Positions 28,847 to 37,572 of a stretch of 64,000 nucleotides of DNA are shown in pieces; position 1 is the stretch's first letter, and every line of letters begins with the position of its first letter. Both the position numbers and the translations under genes were made by a program. This DNA comes from an uncultured Salinicoccus sp. (GTDB lineage Bacteria; Bacillota; Bacilli; Staphylococcales; Salinicoccaceae). The stretch covers positions 1 through 64,000 of the forward strand of contig CANLWV010000001.1 in NCBI GenBank assembly GCA_947494965.1, in the 5' to 3' direction. The notes under the pieces are model-generated. The model saw only the letters and a program-made list of their open reading frames with translations. It ran no database searches and had not been told where the DNA came from.

Positions 28847-29941
28847 ATGATATTCGAAAAAATGGAACAGTACGATTATGAGCAACTGGTTTTCTGTCAC
28901 GATGAAACAAGCGGTTTGAAGGCAATCATCTGCATCCACGACACAACACTTGGTCCAGCACTCGGTGGGTGCCGTATGTGGAACTACGAGACCGAAGAAG
29001 AAGCAATAGAAGATGTACTCCGTTTGGCTAAAGGCATGACGTATAAAAATGCAGCAGCCGGCCTTGATCTCGGGGGCGGTAAGACAGCTATCATAGGAGA
29101 TGCTTCCAAAGACAAGTCAGAAGCCTTCTTCAGAGCATTGGGCCGTTACATACAGAGCCTTGGAGGCAGATACATCACAGCAGAAGACGTTGGCACAACT
29201 GTAAGCGATATGGACCTCATCTATCAGGAGACGCCTTATGTCTGCGGAGTGAGTGAATCATACGGCTCAAGTGGCAACCCAAGCCCGATGACGGCTCTCG
29301 GCGTCTATATGGCAATGAAACGTACAGCGAAAGAAGCTTTTGGCGACGACTCCCTGAGTGGAAAAACTGTAGCTGTACAAGGTGTGGGCAACGTTTCCTA
29401 TGGCCTCTGCAAACACCTTCATGAGGAAGGTGCCAAACTGATCGTCACAGATATCAATGAAGATGCCGTAAATCGTGCCGTCACTGATTTCGGTGCGCAA
29501 GCAGTAGGAATAGATGACATCTACTCTGTCGATGCAGACATCTTCGCACCTTGTGCGCTCGGCGGCATACTGAACGACGATACGATTCCTGAATTGAAAG
29601 TGGCAGCTGTTTGCGGCAGTGCCAATAACCAGCTTCTTGATGATGATAAACACGGCCGTATGCTGGAAGAAAGGGGCATCATATATGCGCCTGACTATGT
29701 AACAAACTGCGGCGGCGTGATCACAGTAGCGGATGAGCTTCAGGGCTATAATGCAGAACGTGCCGAAAGTAAAGTGAGGGGCATATACGACCAGATGGAT
29801 AAAATCTTCTCCATTGCAAAGCGTGACAATGTGACGCCGGCAGTTGCAGCGGATCGTTTGGCAGAAGAAAGGATCAAGAGCATGATGCATGTCAAAAGTA
29901 CTTTCTCCCTAAATGAAATGACACCTCTCAGCAGGAGGTAA
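28847..29941 (+). CDS. bcd: Leucine dehydrogenase
   Basis: Oxidatively deaminates leucine, valine and isoleucine to 2-keto acids with NAD+. A 364-residue Glu/Leu/Phe/Val dehydrogenase with GGCRMW, the catalytic lysine in [17 protein letters not shown], and the Rossmann motif [12 protein letters not shown]. Close to the B. subtilis enzyme along its length. ATG 28847 follows TGGAG by 8 bases; the GTG at 28838 is part of the ribosome site. It supplies the keto acids for the BKD complex encoded downstream. Confidence 0.95.
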   Translation: MIFEKMEQYDYEQLVFCHDETSGLKAIICIHDTTLGPALGGCRMWNYETEEEAIEDVLRLAKGMTYKNAAAGLDLGGGKTAIIGDASKDKSEAFFRALGRYIQSLGGRYITAEDVGTTVSDMDLIYQETPYVCGVSESYGSSGNPSPMTALGVYMAMKRTAKEAFGDDSLSGKTVAVQGVGNVSYGLCKHLHEEGAKLIVTDINEDAVNRAVTDFGAQAVGIDDIYSVDADIFAPCALGGILNDDTIPELKVAAVCGSANNQLLDDDKHGRMLEERGIIYAPDYVTNCGGVITVADELQGYNAERAESKVRGIYDQMDKIFSIAKRDNVTPAVAADRLAEERIKSMMHVKSTFSLNEMTPLSRR

Positions 29942-29946
29942 CCCAT

Positions 29947-31011
29947 TTGACATATAAAATCCTAGTGCTTAATCTCGGAAGCACATCGACCAAAGTGGCC
30001 ATCTATGAAGACGACAGGCCACTTGCTTCCGATACATTGAAGCACCCGACTGAAGAAACCGTCAAACCTTTAGCCGATCAGACCGAATTCCGGCTTGAAG
30101 CGGTCCGCACCTTCCTTAAAGCACAACGTGTGCCACCAGAAGAAATTGATATCGTCAGCGCCAGAGGCGGACTTCTCAAACCGATTTCAGGCGGGACCTA
30201 TAACATTTCACAGAAAATGGTCGACGATTTGCGCGAAAACAGGTATGGCAGGCACGCTTCTAACCTGAGTGCACTGATTGCCGATCGGTTTAGGGAGAAG
30301 TACGGCTGTAAAGCCGTGATTACGGACCCTGTGGTAGTGGATGAGCTGGTTGAGGAAGTACGCATGACCGGCCTTGAGGAAATCAGACGCAAGTCGATTT
30401 TCCATGCTCTGAACCAAAAGGCTGTAGCGCGCAAGTACGCGCATTCCATAGACCGGGATTACGAGGATATCAACGTCATCGTATGTCATATGGGCGGCGG
30501 TATTACAGTAGGCGCCCACGCCCACGGGCGGGTAATTGATGTGAATGACGGACTGGCAGGGGAAGGTCCGATGAGTCCGACACGAACTGGCACTCTGCCG
30601 AATGGCAGTCTGGCCAAATTCATGGAGGATAACGCCATGGACTATGATGCAGTCGTGGAAACATTGACCAAATCGGGCGGTTTCGTCTCATTGGCCGGAA
30701 CGCAGGATGCTCTGGAACTTGAGAACAGGGCAATAGCCGGTGATGAAAAGGCAATCGCCATATACCAGGCGTTAGCCGTTCAAATCGCTAAAGAAATCGG
30801 CTCACGGGCGGCTATACTGAAGGGTGATGTCGAACAGATTATATTTACCGGCGGTTTGGCGTACAGCACTTATCTCATTGATCTCATAAGGCCATATATT
30901 GCATTCATCGCGCTGGATACTACTTATCCCGGCGAGGAAGAAATGCAGGCGCTTGCAGAAGGTGGCTATCGCGTGTTGAGCGGAGAAGAGGAAATGAAGG
31001 TATATGAATAG
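29947..31011 (+). CDS. buk: Butyrate kinase
   Basis: Transfers phosphate from butyryl (or isobutyryl/isovaleryl) phosphate to ADP. The 354-residue acetokinase-family protein has the N-terminal phosphate-binding NLGSTSTKVAIYED, the central CHMGGGITVGAHAHGR, and FTGGLAYS near the C-terminus. The start is TTG at 29947, 7 bases after AGGAGGT; no ATG is nearby. Only 5 bases separate it from bcd. Confidence 0.94.
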   Translation: MTYKILVLNLGSTSTKVAIYEDDRPLASDTLKHPTEETVKPLADQTEFRLEAVRTFLKAQRVPPEEIDIVSARGGLLKPISGGTYNISQKMVDDLRENRYGRHASNLSALIADRFREKYGCKAVITDPVVVDELVEEVRMTGLEEIRRKSIFHALNQKAVARKYAHSIDRDYEDINVIVCHMGGGITVGAHAHGRVIDVNDGLAGEGPMSPTRTGTLPNGSLAKFMEDNAMDYDAVVETLTKSGGFVSLAGTQDALELENRAIAGDEKAIAIYQALAVQIAKEIGSRAAILKGDVEQIIFTGGLAYSTYLIDLIRPYIAFIALDTTYPGEEEMQALAEGGYRVLSGEEEMKVYE

Positions 31012-31022
31012 GAGGAAAACGA

Positions 31023-32444
31023 ATGGCTCATGAATATGACCTGGTCATACTTGGTGGCGGTACTGCAGGCTATGTAGCAGCGATCAAAGCCAGCCAACTG
31101 GGTTTGAAGACTGCACTTGTCGAAAAGGAGAAATTGGGTGGCACATGCCTCCATAGAGGCTGCATACCTACTAAAAGCCTCCTGCAGTCAGCGGGCATCG
31201 CAAACGCCATGAAAAATGCAGGCACCTTCGGTATAGAACCGGTAACACCTGTAGTCAATATGGCTAAAGTACAGGAACGCAAGACTGCCGTCGTCGATCA
31301 GATGTACAATGGCGTAAAACATCTCATGAAAAAGCATGCCATCGATGTCTATAACGGTTATGGACGCATATTGGGACCTTCCATCTTCTCACCAATGGCG
31401 GGGACAATTGCAGTAGAGTACCCAGAAGATGAAGAACGAGAAAGCGATATACTCATAAATCAACATGTATTGATCGCGACAGGTTCATATCCACGCCCAC
31501 TGCCGATTCTTCCCTTTGATGGCGAAGTCGTGCTTTCGAGTGATGATATGATGACCCTGGAGAGTATCCCTGATAAAATGGCAATCATCGGAGGTGGTGT
31601 CATCGGGCTTGAATTTGCAAGTTTGATGAATGACCTTGGTACTGCCGTAACGGTAATTGAAGCGGGGGGTCAGATCATTCCCCTAGAAGACGCAGATATC
31701 GCCAAACAGCTGAGACAATCCCTAGAGGCCAGAGGCATCATATTCAAGACTGGCCATGCGCTGGATGAATCAGACATAGAAGTAGGGGAGAAGTCCGTCA
31801 GCCTTGCCATCGGTGACGACGAACCAAGCATCTTTGATAAAGTGCTTGTGGCAATCGGCAGGGCACCTAATTCTGCTGATATCGGGTTAAACAATACCAA
31901 AATCAAGCTTGATGGCGGCTACTTGAATGTTAACGAGAACTACCAGACTGAGGATAAACACATTTATGCAGTCGGTGATGCCATCGGCAACCTTCAACTG
32001 GCGCACGTAGCAACCAAAGAGGCGATCAATGCCGTTCTGCATATGGCAGATAATAAGCCTTATCCAGTGGATTACAACGCTGTACCAAGGTGTATATACA
32101 CCTCGCCTGAAGTCGCCTCTATCGGTATGACTGAAGCTACATTAAAATCAGAAGGTATCTCCTACAATGTTCATAAAGTTCCGTTTGCCGCCATCGGCAA
32201 GGCAGTCATCAATAATGGCTCAAAAGGATTCGGCAAGATTCTCACGGATCCAGAGTCAAAGGATATTCTGGGCATCTCGTTAATCGGCCCGGAAGCGACC
32301 GAACTCATAAACGAAGCGGCACTCGCCAAATTCCTTGACGCTTCTGCGCTGGAGCTCGGTTCAGCCATCCATGCACACCCTTCCATCGGGGAAGTGCTGA
32401 TGGAATTGGGGCTCAGTGCCGAAGGACAGGCCATCCATGTATAA
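31023..32444 (+). CDS. lpdV: Dihydrolipoyl dehydrogenase (BKD complex E3)
   Basis: Reoxidises the dihydrolipoyl group of the branched-chain E2 and reduces NAD+. It has 473 residues: FAD motif GGGTAGYVAA (11-20), redox-active disulfide Cys42-Cys47 in GGTCLHRGCIPTKS, the NAD-binding GGGVIGLEFASLM, and the C-terminal His-Glu pair in HAHPSIGE. AGGAGG precedes the ATG. It lies between buk and bkdAA as in B. subtilis. Confidence 0.95.
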   Translation: MAHEYDLVILGGGTAGYVAAIKASQLGLKTALVEKEKLGGTCLHRGCIPTKSLLQSAGIANAMKNAGTFGIEPVTPVVNMAKVQERKTAVVDQMYNGVKHLMKKHAIDVYNGYGRILGPSIFSPMAGTIAVEYPEDEERESDILINQHVLIATGSYPRPLPILPFDGEVVLSSDDMMTLESIPDKMAIIGGGVIGLEFASLMNDLGTAVTVIEAGGQIIPLEDADIAKQLRQSLEARGIIFKTGHALDESDIEVGEKSVSLAIGDDEPSIFDKVLVAIGRAPNSADIGLNNTKIKLDGGYLNVNENYQTEDKHIYAVGDAIGNLQLAHVATKEAINAVLHMADNKPYPVDYNAVPRCIYTSPEVASIGMTEATLKSEGISYNVHKVPFAAIGKAVINNGSKGFGKILTDPESKDILGISLIGPEATELINEAALAKFLDASALELGSAIHAHPSIGEVLMELGLSAEGQAIHV

Positions 32445-32458
32445 GGAGGAGATTTATC

Positions 32459-33445
32459 GTGTTGGATTATAGAGAAGCGGGGCTCGCCCCCGATGATTTA
32501 AAGGAAATGTATAGGACCATGCACCTTGCAAGAAGGCTGGATGAAAGGATGTGGCTTTTGAACCGTGCGGGGAAACTGCCTTTCGTCATTTCATGCCAAG
32601 GTCAGGAAGCGACTCAAGTAGGGGCAGGGTATGCGCTCGATACGACAGTTGATGTAATCAGCCCCTATTACAGGGACCTCGCCCTGGTGACGCATTTCGG
32701 CATGACGGCTGAAGAGACCATGCTTTTTGCTTTTGCAAAAAAAGGTGATGTTTCAAGTGGCGGCAAACAGATGCCTTCACACTTCAGTAAGAAAAGTAAT
32801 AACATCATGACCCAGGGCTCCTGTGTTGCGACCCAGGTCCTTCACGCAGTCGGTGCCAGCTTCAAGTTCAAGATGGACGATGAAAAGCGCGTTGCTCTGA
32901 CGACACTCGGCGAAGGGTCATCGAACCAGGGCGACTTCCACGAAGGGTTAAACTTTGTAGGCGTACATAAACTGCCATTTATATGCATCATAGAAAATAA
33001 CAAATACGCCATAAGTGTACCGGTGGAACTTCAATATGGTGCAGACAAGTTGTCCGATCGTGCAATTGGATATGGAATGCATGGAGAGCATATAGACGGG
33101 AATGATCCGATTGCTGTCTATAAGGCAGTCAAAGAGGCTAGGGAGCGCGCAATGAATGGCGAAGGCGGCACTCTTATAGAGGCAATGTCCACGCGGCTGA
33201 CCGCCCATTCCTCTGATGACGACGACAGCTACAGGGAAAAAGGTGAGCTGAAAGAAGAGGATTGCCTCATGCGATTTAAAGCCTACATCAAAGAGCATGA
33301 AGTTGCGGATGATGAGTGGTTCGAGACTCTTGAGGCCGAAGCGAAAAAAATCGTCACTGATGCGACCAAGGCTGCAGAAAACGCACCTTATCCGGATGCC
33401 AGGGAAGCGCTGACGCATGTATATGAGGGGGTAAACAATGGCTAA
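32459..33445 (+). CDS. bkdAA: Branched-chain 2-oxoacid dehydrogenase E1 alpha
   Basis: The TPP-binding subunit of the E1 decarboxylase for branched keto acids. Its 328 residues include the TPP motif GEGSSNQGDFHEGLNF...IENNKYAIS and the SRLTAHSSDDD-like phosphorylation-loop region (MSTRLTAHSSDDDDSYR). The start is GTG at 32459, 10 bases after AAGGAGG. It overlaps bkdAB by 8 bases, and the two form the alpha2-beta2 E1. Confidence 0.95.
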   Translation: MLDYREAGLAPDDLKEMYRTMHLARRLDERMWLLNRAGKLPFVISCQGQEATQVGAGYALDTTVDVISPYYRDLALVTHFGMTAEETMLFAFAKKGDVSSGGKQMPSHFSKKSNNIMTQGSCVATQVLHAVGASFKFKMDDEKRVALTTLGEGSSNQGDFHEGLNFVGVHKLPFICIIENNKYAISVPVELQYGADKLSDRAIGYGMHGEHIDGNDPIAVYKAVKEARERAMNGEGGTLIEAMSTRLTAHSSDDDDSYREKGELKEEDCLMRFKAYIKEHEVADDEWFETLEAEAKKIVTDATKAAENAPYPDAREALTHVYEGVNNG

Positions 33446-34421
33446 GACATCCTATCTGCAAGCAATACATCAGGCACTGGATTATGAGATGGGAAAAGAC
33501 GATAGTGTATTTGTACTGGGGGAGGATGTCGGCAAAAAGGGCGGTGTCTTCAAAGTTACAGAAGGCCTCCAGGAAAAGTATGGGGAGATGCGCTGTCTCG
33601 ACACACCTCTTGCAGAATCCAACATTGTCGGCACAAGCATTGGCGCAGCAATGATGGGTAAAAGACCAGTTGCTGAAATACAATTTGCAGAATACATTCT
33701 GCCTGCGACAAACCAGATTTTAAACGAAGCGGCGAAAATCAGATACCGTTCCAACAACGACTGGAATTGCCCGATGGTGATACGTTCTCCTTTCGGCGGC
33801 GGGATTCATGGTGCCCTTTACCATTCGCAGTCGATAGAAACGATCTTCACCTCGACACCGGGGTTGAAGGTGGTCGTCCCATCCACTCCTTCCGACGCTA
33901 AAGGACTGCTCATCTCCGCAATCCGCGATAATGACCCGGTGCTCTTCTTCGAGCATAAGAAGGCATACCGTCTCCTTAAAGAAGATGTTCCTGAAGGCGA
34001 ATATACTGTGCCGATCGGCAAAGCTGACGTCAAGCGTGAAGGCGACGACATTACGGTCATAACTTACGGCCTGTGCGTCAATTATGCCATGCAGGCTGCC
34101 GAGAGACTTTCCAAGAAGGGCTATGAAACAGAGATCCTGGACTTGCGCACCATCTATCCGCTGGATAAGGAAAGCATTATAGAAGCGGCATCCAAAACAG
34201 GTAAAGTACTTCTGGTGACCGAGGATAACCTCGAAGGCAGCGTGATGAGCGAGGTATCAGCCATTGTAGGAGAGAACTGCCTGTATGATCTCGATGCTCC
34301 GATAATGCGTCTGGCAGGACCAGATGTCCCGGCAATGCCATATTCTCCGCCGATGGAAGATTTCTTCATGATCAACCCGGACAAGATAGAAGCAAAAATG
34401 ATGGAACTTGCCGAACACTAA
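33438..34421 (+). CDS. bkdAB: Branched-chain 2-oxoacid dehydrogenase E1 beta
   Basis: The 327-residue transketolase-like beta subunit of E1. The conserved GEDVGKKGGVFKVTEGL, DTPLAESNIVGTSIGAAM and EIQFAEYILPATNQI blocks are intact, and a transketolase C-terminal domain starts near 200. The ATG lies inside the end of bkdAA, showing translational coupling. bkdB follows 14 bases later. Confidence 0.95.
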   Translation: MAKTSYLQAIHQALDYEMGKDDSVFVLGEDVGKKGGVFKVTEGLQEKYGEMRCLDTPLAESNIVGTSIGAAMMGKRPVAEIQFAEYILPATNQILNEAAKIRYRSNNDWNCPMVIRSPFGGGIHGALYHSQSIETIFTSTPGLKVVVPSTPSDAKGLLISAIRDNDPVLFFEHKKAYRLLKEDVPEGEYTVPIGKADVKREGDDITVITYGLCVNYAMQAAERLSKKGYETEILDLRTIYPLDKESIIEAASKTGKVLLVTEDNLEGSVMSEVSAIVGENCLYDLDAPIMRLAGPDVPAMPYSPPMEDFFMINPDKIEAKMMELAEH

Positions 34422-34435
34422 GGAGGAAAAGAGTA

Positions 34436-35695
34436 ATGGAAAAGGTGCTTATGCCAAAGCTTGGTGAGAGTGTCACTGAAGGAACGATAGAAAAGTGGTT
34501 GGTGAAGCCAGGCGATAAAATAGAAGAATACGAGCCTTTGTGTGAAGTCATAACCGACAAAGTCACCGCTGAGGTCCCCTCTGTATTTGACGGTACAATC
34601 AAAGAATTGCTGGTTGACGAGGGGGATACTGTCGAGGTGGGCACACCCATCTGCATGATGGAGACGGAAGGGGATTCAAATGCAGAACCCGTTTCAGAGT
34701 CTGAGGAGTCAAGTGTAGAGACGGTGGATGAGAATCCTGAAGAAGAAAAAACCACAAAAACTAAAGGGCAGAAGATGCGCATATCTCCTGTAGTCATGCG
34801 CTTAGCCGAAGAGAATGATATCGACCTTAAAACGGTTGAAGGCACTGGATTTGAAGGTCGGATTACAAAGAAAGATATTATGGCTGCGATAGAATCCGGC
34901 AGCACTGCTCCAATGGAGCCTAAACAAGAAAAACATAAAGAGGCTGACTCTCCAGGTCGCACTGAACCTGTGGCGCCTGCAGAAACTTCTACGACCCCGG
35001 GTGAAGAGATTCCGGTAACGGGAGTACGCAAAGCAATCGCCAATAAGATGGTCCAATCCAGTCAGGAGATTCCACATGCCTGGCTGATGATGGAAGTCGA
35101 TGCGACCAATTTAGTCAATGTCAGAAACAAGCATAAGAATGCCTTTAAAGAAAGTGAAGGGTATAATCTGACGTTCTTCAGCTTTTTTGTTAAAGCTGTA
35201 GCTGAAACCTTGAAAGAGTATCCAATGCTCAACAGTTCATGGCAAGGTGATAAGATCGTCGTCAATAAGGATATCAATATCTCCATTGCTGTCGCAGGAG
35301 ATGATAAGTTGTATGTTCCAGTAATCAAGAATGCTGACGATCTGTCAATCAAAGGGATAGCAAAGCAGGTGAGCGAGCTCGCCTCTCTCGGCCGTAGGCA
35401 TGCACTGACCCAAGACCATATGAAGAACGGCACCTTTACTGTCAACAACACTGGCGCATTCGGATCGGTCCAATCAATGGGGATCATCAACCATCCCCAA
35501 GCAGCCATACTGCAAGTGGAATCAATCGTCAAGAAACCTGTGATCATAGACGATATGATTGCAGTAAGGGACATGGTCAACCTCTGCCTATCCATCGATC
35601 ACCGCATATTGGATGGCCTTGTAGCGGGACAATTCCTGAAAGCAGTCAAACAGCGTATTGAAGCCTATTCCATTGAACATACTTCAATCTATTAA
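34436..35695 (+). CDS. bkdB: Branched-chain 2-oxoacid dehydrogenase E2 (dihydrolipoyl acyltransferase)
   Basis: The core of the BKD complex, moving the branched acyl group to CoA. The 419 residues hold one N-terminal lipoyl domain with Lys42 in TDKVTAEVPS, an acidic linker (79-108), an E3-binding domain (about 113-152, SPVVMRLAEENDIDL), a Pro/Thr linker and the catalytic domain with active-site histidine in SIDHRILDG. AAGGAGG precedes the ATG. It is the last gene of the ptb-bkd operon; no clear terminator is seen after it. Confidence 0.95.
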   Translation: MEKVLMPKLGESVTEGTIEKWLVKPGDKIEEYEPLCEVITDKVTAEVPSVFDGTIKELLVDEGDTVEVGTPICMMETEGDSNAEPVSESEESSVETVDENPEEEKTTKTKGQKMRISPVVMRLAEENDIDLKTVEGTGFEGRITKKDIMAAIESGSTAPMEPKQEKHKEADSPGRTEPVAPAETSTTPGEEIPVTGVRKAIANKMVQSSQEIPHAWLMMEVDATNLVNVRNKHKNAFKESEGYNLTFFSFFVKAVAETLKEYPMLNSSWQGDKIVVNKDINISIAVAGDDKLYVPVIKNADDLSIKGIAKQVSELASLGRRHALTQDHMKNGTFTVNNTGAFGSVQSMGIINHPQAAILQVESIVKKPVIIDDMIAVRDMVNLCLSIDHRILDGLVAGQFLKAVKQRIEAYSIEHTSIY

Positions 35696-35725
35696 GCTTT
35701 ACAAAAAGAGTGATTGAATATAGAA

Positions 35726-35753
35726 TTGAGTCATCAAATCCTTTGCGTATGCT
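35726..35753 (+). promoter_or_regulatory. Possible brxB promoter
   Basis: TTGAGT (35726-35731), a 16-base spacer and TATGCT (35748-35753) lie between bkdB and brxB. The match is moderate, but a separate promoter fits the 93-base gap. Confidence 0.35.
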
Positions 35754-35788
35754 TTGGATTATAAGGACTGGAAGAAGGGATTTTTGCA

Positions 35789-36226
35789 ATGAATATGGAT
35801 TTCAACATGTACATGAATGATATTGTCACTACTGCAAGAAGCGAAATGAGGGAAGCGGGCTATACTGAAATGACGACGCCTGAAGAAGTGGATGAGCACC
35901 TTCTGAAGGAAGGGACGGCTCTGGTGATGGTCAATTCAGTCTGTGGTTGTGCCGGCGGAATTGCACGTCCAGCAGCAAAGCATGCACTCAACTATGATAA
36001 GCTTCCTGACCAGCTGCTTACGGTCTTTGCCGGACAGGATAAGGAAGCCACTGAGCATGTCAGGGAAAAAGCACCAGATTTCCTGCCTTCTTCACCATCT
36101 TTCGCACTCTTTAAAGACGGAAAGATTGTAGATATGATAGAACGCCATAACATTGAAGGCCATGAAACCATGAGTGTAATCATGGACCTGCAGGCTTGGT
36201 TTGAGGAGCACGGCAAAGATATCTGA
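35789..36226 (+). CDS. brxB: Bacilliredoxin BrxB (YphP/YqiW family)
   Basis: A 145-residue thioredoxin-fold protein with the family's unusual C-G-C active site at residues 52-54 ([10 protein letters not shown]). Bacilliredoxins remove bacillithiol from S-bacillithiolated proteins after oxidative stress. YpdA, the bacilliredoxin-pathway reductase, is encoded at 58.1 kb in this window. Location after the bkd genes matches B. subtilis yqiW. A terminator shared with a convergent short gene follows. Confidence 0.92.
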   Translation: MNMDFNMYMNDIVTTARSEMREAGYTEMTTPEEVDEHLLKEGTALVMVNSVCGCAGGIARPAAKHALNYDKLPDQLLTVFAGQDKEATEHVREKAPDFLPSSPSFALFKDGKIVDMIERHNIEGHETMSVIMDLQAWFEEHGKDI

Positions 36227-36233
36227 TATAATA

Positions 36234-36260
36234 AAAAGAGGTCCCGAGGGACCTCTTTAA
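36234..36260. terminator. Bidirectional terminator between brxB and the Prli42-like gene
   Basis: Stem AAAGAGGTCCC / GGGACCTCTTT around GA, with A and T runs on the two sides. Confidence 0.85.
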
Positions 36261-36265
36261 TTTGA

Positions 36266-36367
36266 TTAAATCGCAGTGAGCATGCTGATGCCGAAAAGGA
36301 CACCAGAAATCACTATCAGAAAGATCATAAACCAGATTACTACTCTCTGCATTTTCTTATTTTGCAT
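36266..36367 (-). CDS. Prli42-like stressosome-associated membrane peptide
   Basis: A 33-residue protein with a basic N-terminus (MQNKKMQR) followed by one membrane helix (about 9-30, VVIWFMIFLIVISGVLFGIS). GAGGATG lies about 7 bases before the ATG, and a terminator follows the stop. Length, NKK motif and helix pattern match Prli42, the small membrane protein that anchors the stressosome in Listeria and is conserved in Firmicutes. Whether this organism has a stressosome cannot be seen here. Confidence 0.7.
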   Translation of the reverse strand: MQNKKMQRVVIWFMIFLIVISGVLFGISMLTAI

Positions 36368-36448
36368 GGAATCATCCTCAATTTTTTACTCATTACATTA
36401 TAATACACTGAACATCCACAATCAACTCAGTAACAGGAGGCACACACA

Positions 36449-37567
36449 ATGAATCAAGAAAGATTGACTTCGCAATTCATGGAAATGGTCCAAATCGATT
36501 CCGAAACTGGAGAAGAGAGGGAAATTGCAGATTATCTGCTGAAGACCTTCAGGGAAATGGGCGTTGAAGCAGAAGAAGACGATACCCAAAAGGACACGGG
36601 ATATGGGGCAGGAAACATCCTTGTGAGGATGGCCGGCAACACTGAAGCAGAGCCACTTTATTTCACGGTTCATATGGATACGGTGGCACCCGGAAAAAAT
36701 ATTAAACCAGCCATCGAAGATGGTTATATCGTAAGCGATGGGACTACTATACTTGGTGCAGATGACAAGGCCGGCATTGCAGCCATCATAGAATCCATCC
36801 GTACAATCAAGGAATCTGAAATCCCACATGGTGATATTGAATTCGTAATTACAGTTGGAGAAGAATCTGGCTTGGTCGGCGCCAAGGCATTTGACGCCTC
36901 GCGTTTGAAAAGTCGTTTCGGATACGCCATAGACTCCACGGGGAAAGTCGGCACTGTAGTGACTACGGCACCGACCCAAAGTAAGATTGAAGTGAACATC
37001 CATGGTAAGAAAGCACATGCAGGTGTGGCACCTGAAGAAGGCGTCAGCGCGATAAACATTGCCGCCAAGGCAATCAGCCAGATGAAGCTCGGCCGCATCG
37101 ATTCCGAAACCACAGCGAATATCGGCCGATTTGAAGGCGGTGGCGCAACCAATGTGGTCACAGATCACGTATACCTTCTGGCAGAGGCGCGCAGCCTGGA
37201 TGCCGATAAGATGGAAAAACAAGTGGCGCATATGAAGGATGTATTTGAAACAACTGCCTCAGAGATGGGCGGGCATGCAGAAATCAAGTCCGAGGTCATG
37301 TATGCTGCATTGGATGCCGGGAAAGAGTCTGAAGTAGTGACCACAGCTGTCAAAGCCATCGAAAACATTGGCAGGACGCCTGATTTAATCAGCCTCGGGG
37401 GCGGCAGTGATGGCAACATCTTCGCCGGACACGGAATAGATACAGTAATACTCGGAGTCGGATATGAAAACATCCACACTACCGAGGAGCGCATCCCGGT
37501 CGAAGAACTCGTCAAGGTCGCTGAACTTGTTACAGGCATCATCAAAGTCCAAAGTGATAAGGAGTAG
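36449..37567 (+). CDS. M20 family peptidase (PepT/YqjE-like)
   Basis: A 372-residue zinc aminopeptidase, close to tripeptidase PepT and B. subtilis YqjE. The first zinc-site motif HMDTV is at 75-79 and the catalytic Glu pair in TVGEESGLVGAKAFD near 142. A dimerisation domain (about 175-275, KAHAGVAPEEGVSA) follows, and the final region has GGGSDGNIF. The exact peptide specificity is unknown. AGGAGG precedes the ATG. gndA starts 5 bases after its stop. Confidence 0.87.
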   Translation: MNQERLTSQFMEMVQIDSETGEEREIADYLLKTFREMGVEAEEDDTQKDTGYGAGNILVRMAGNTEAEPLYFTVHMDTVAPGKNIKPAIEDGYIVSDGTTILGADDKAGIAAIIESIRTIKESEIPHGDIEFVITVGEESGLVGAKAFDASRLKSRFGYAIDSTGKVGTVVTTAPTQSKIEVNIHGKKAHAGVAPEEGVSAINIAAKAISQMKLGRIDSETTANIGRFEGGGATNVVTDHVYLLAEARSLDADKMEKQVAHMKDVFETTASEMGGHAEIKSEVMYAALDAGKESEVVTTAVKAIENIGRTPDLISLGGGSDGNIFAGHGIDTVILGVGYENIHTTEERIPVEELVKVAELVTGIIKVQSDKE

Positions 37568-37572
37568 CATAT

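Noticed and set aside
29267..29890. A 207-codon antisense frame opposite bcd
   Set aside because: Shadow of leucine dehydrogenase; no ribosome site or domain.
36422..37231. A 269-codon antisense frame opposite the M20 peptidase gene
   Set aside because: Shadow of a recognised gene; no start signal and no recognisable domain.
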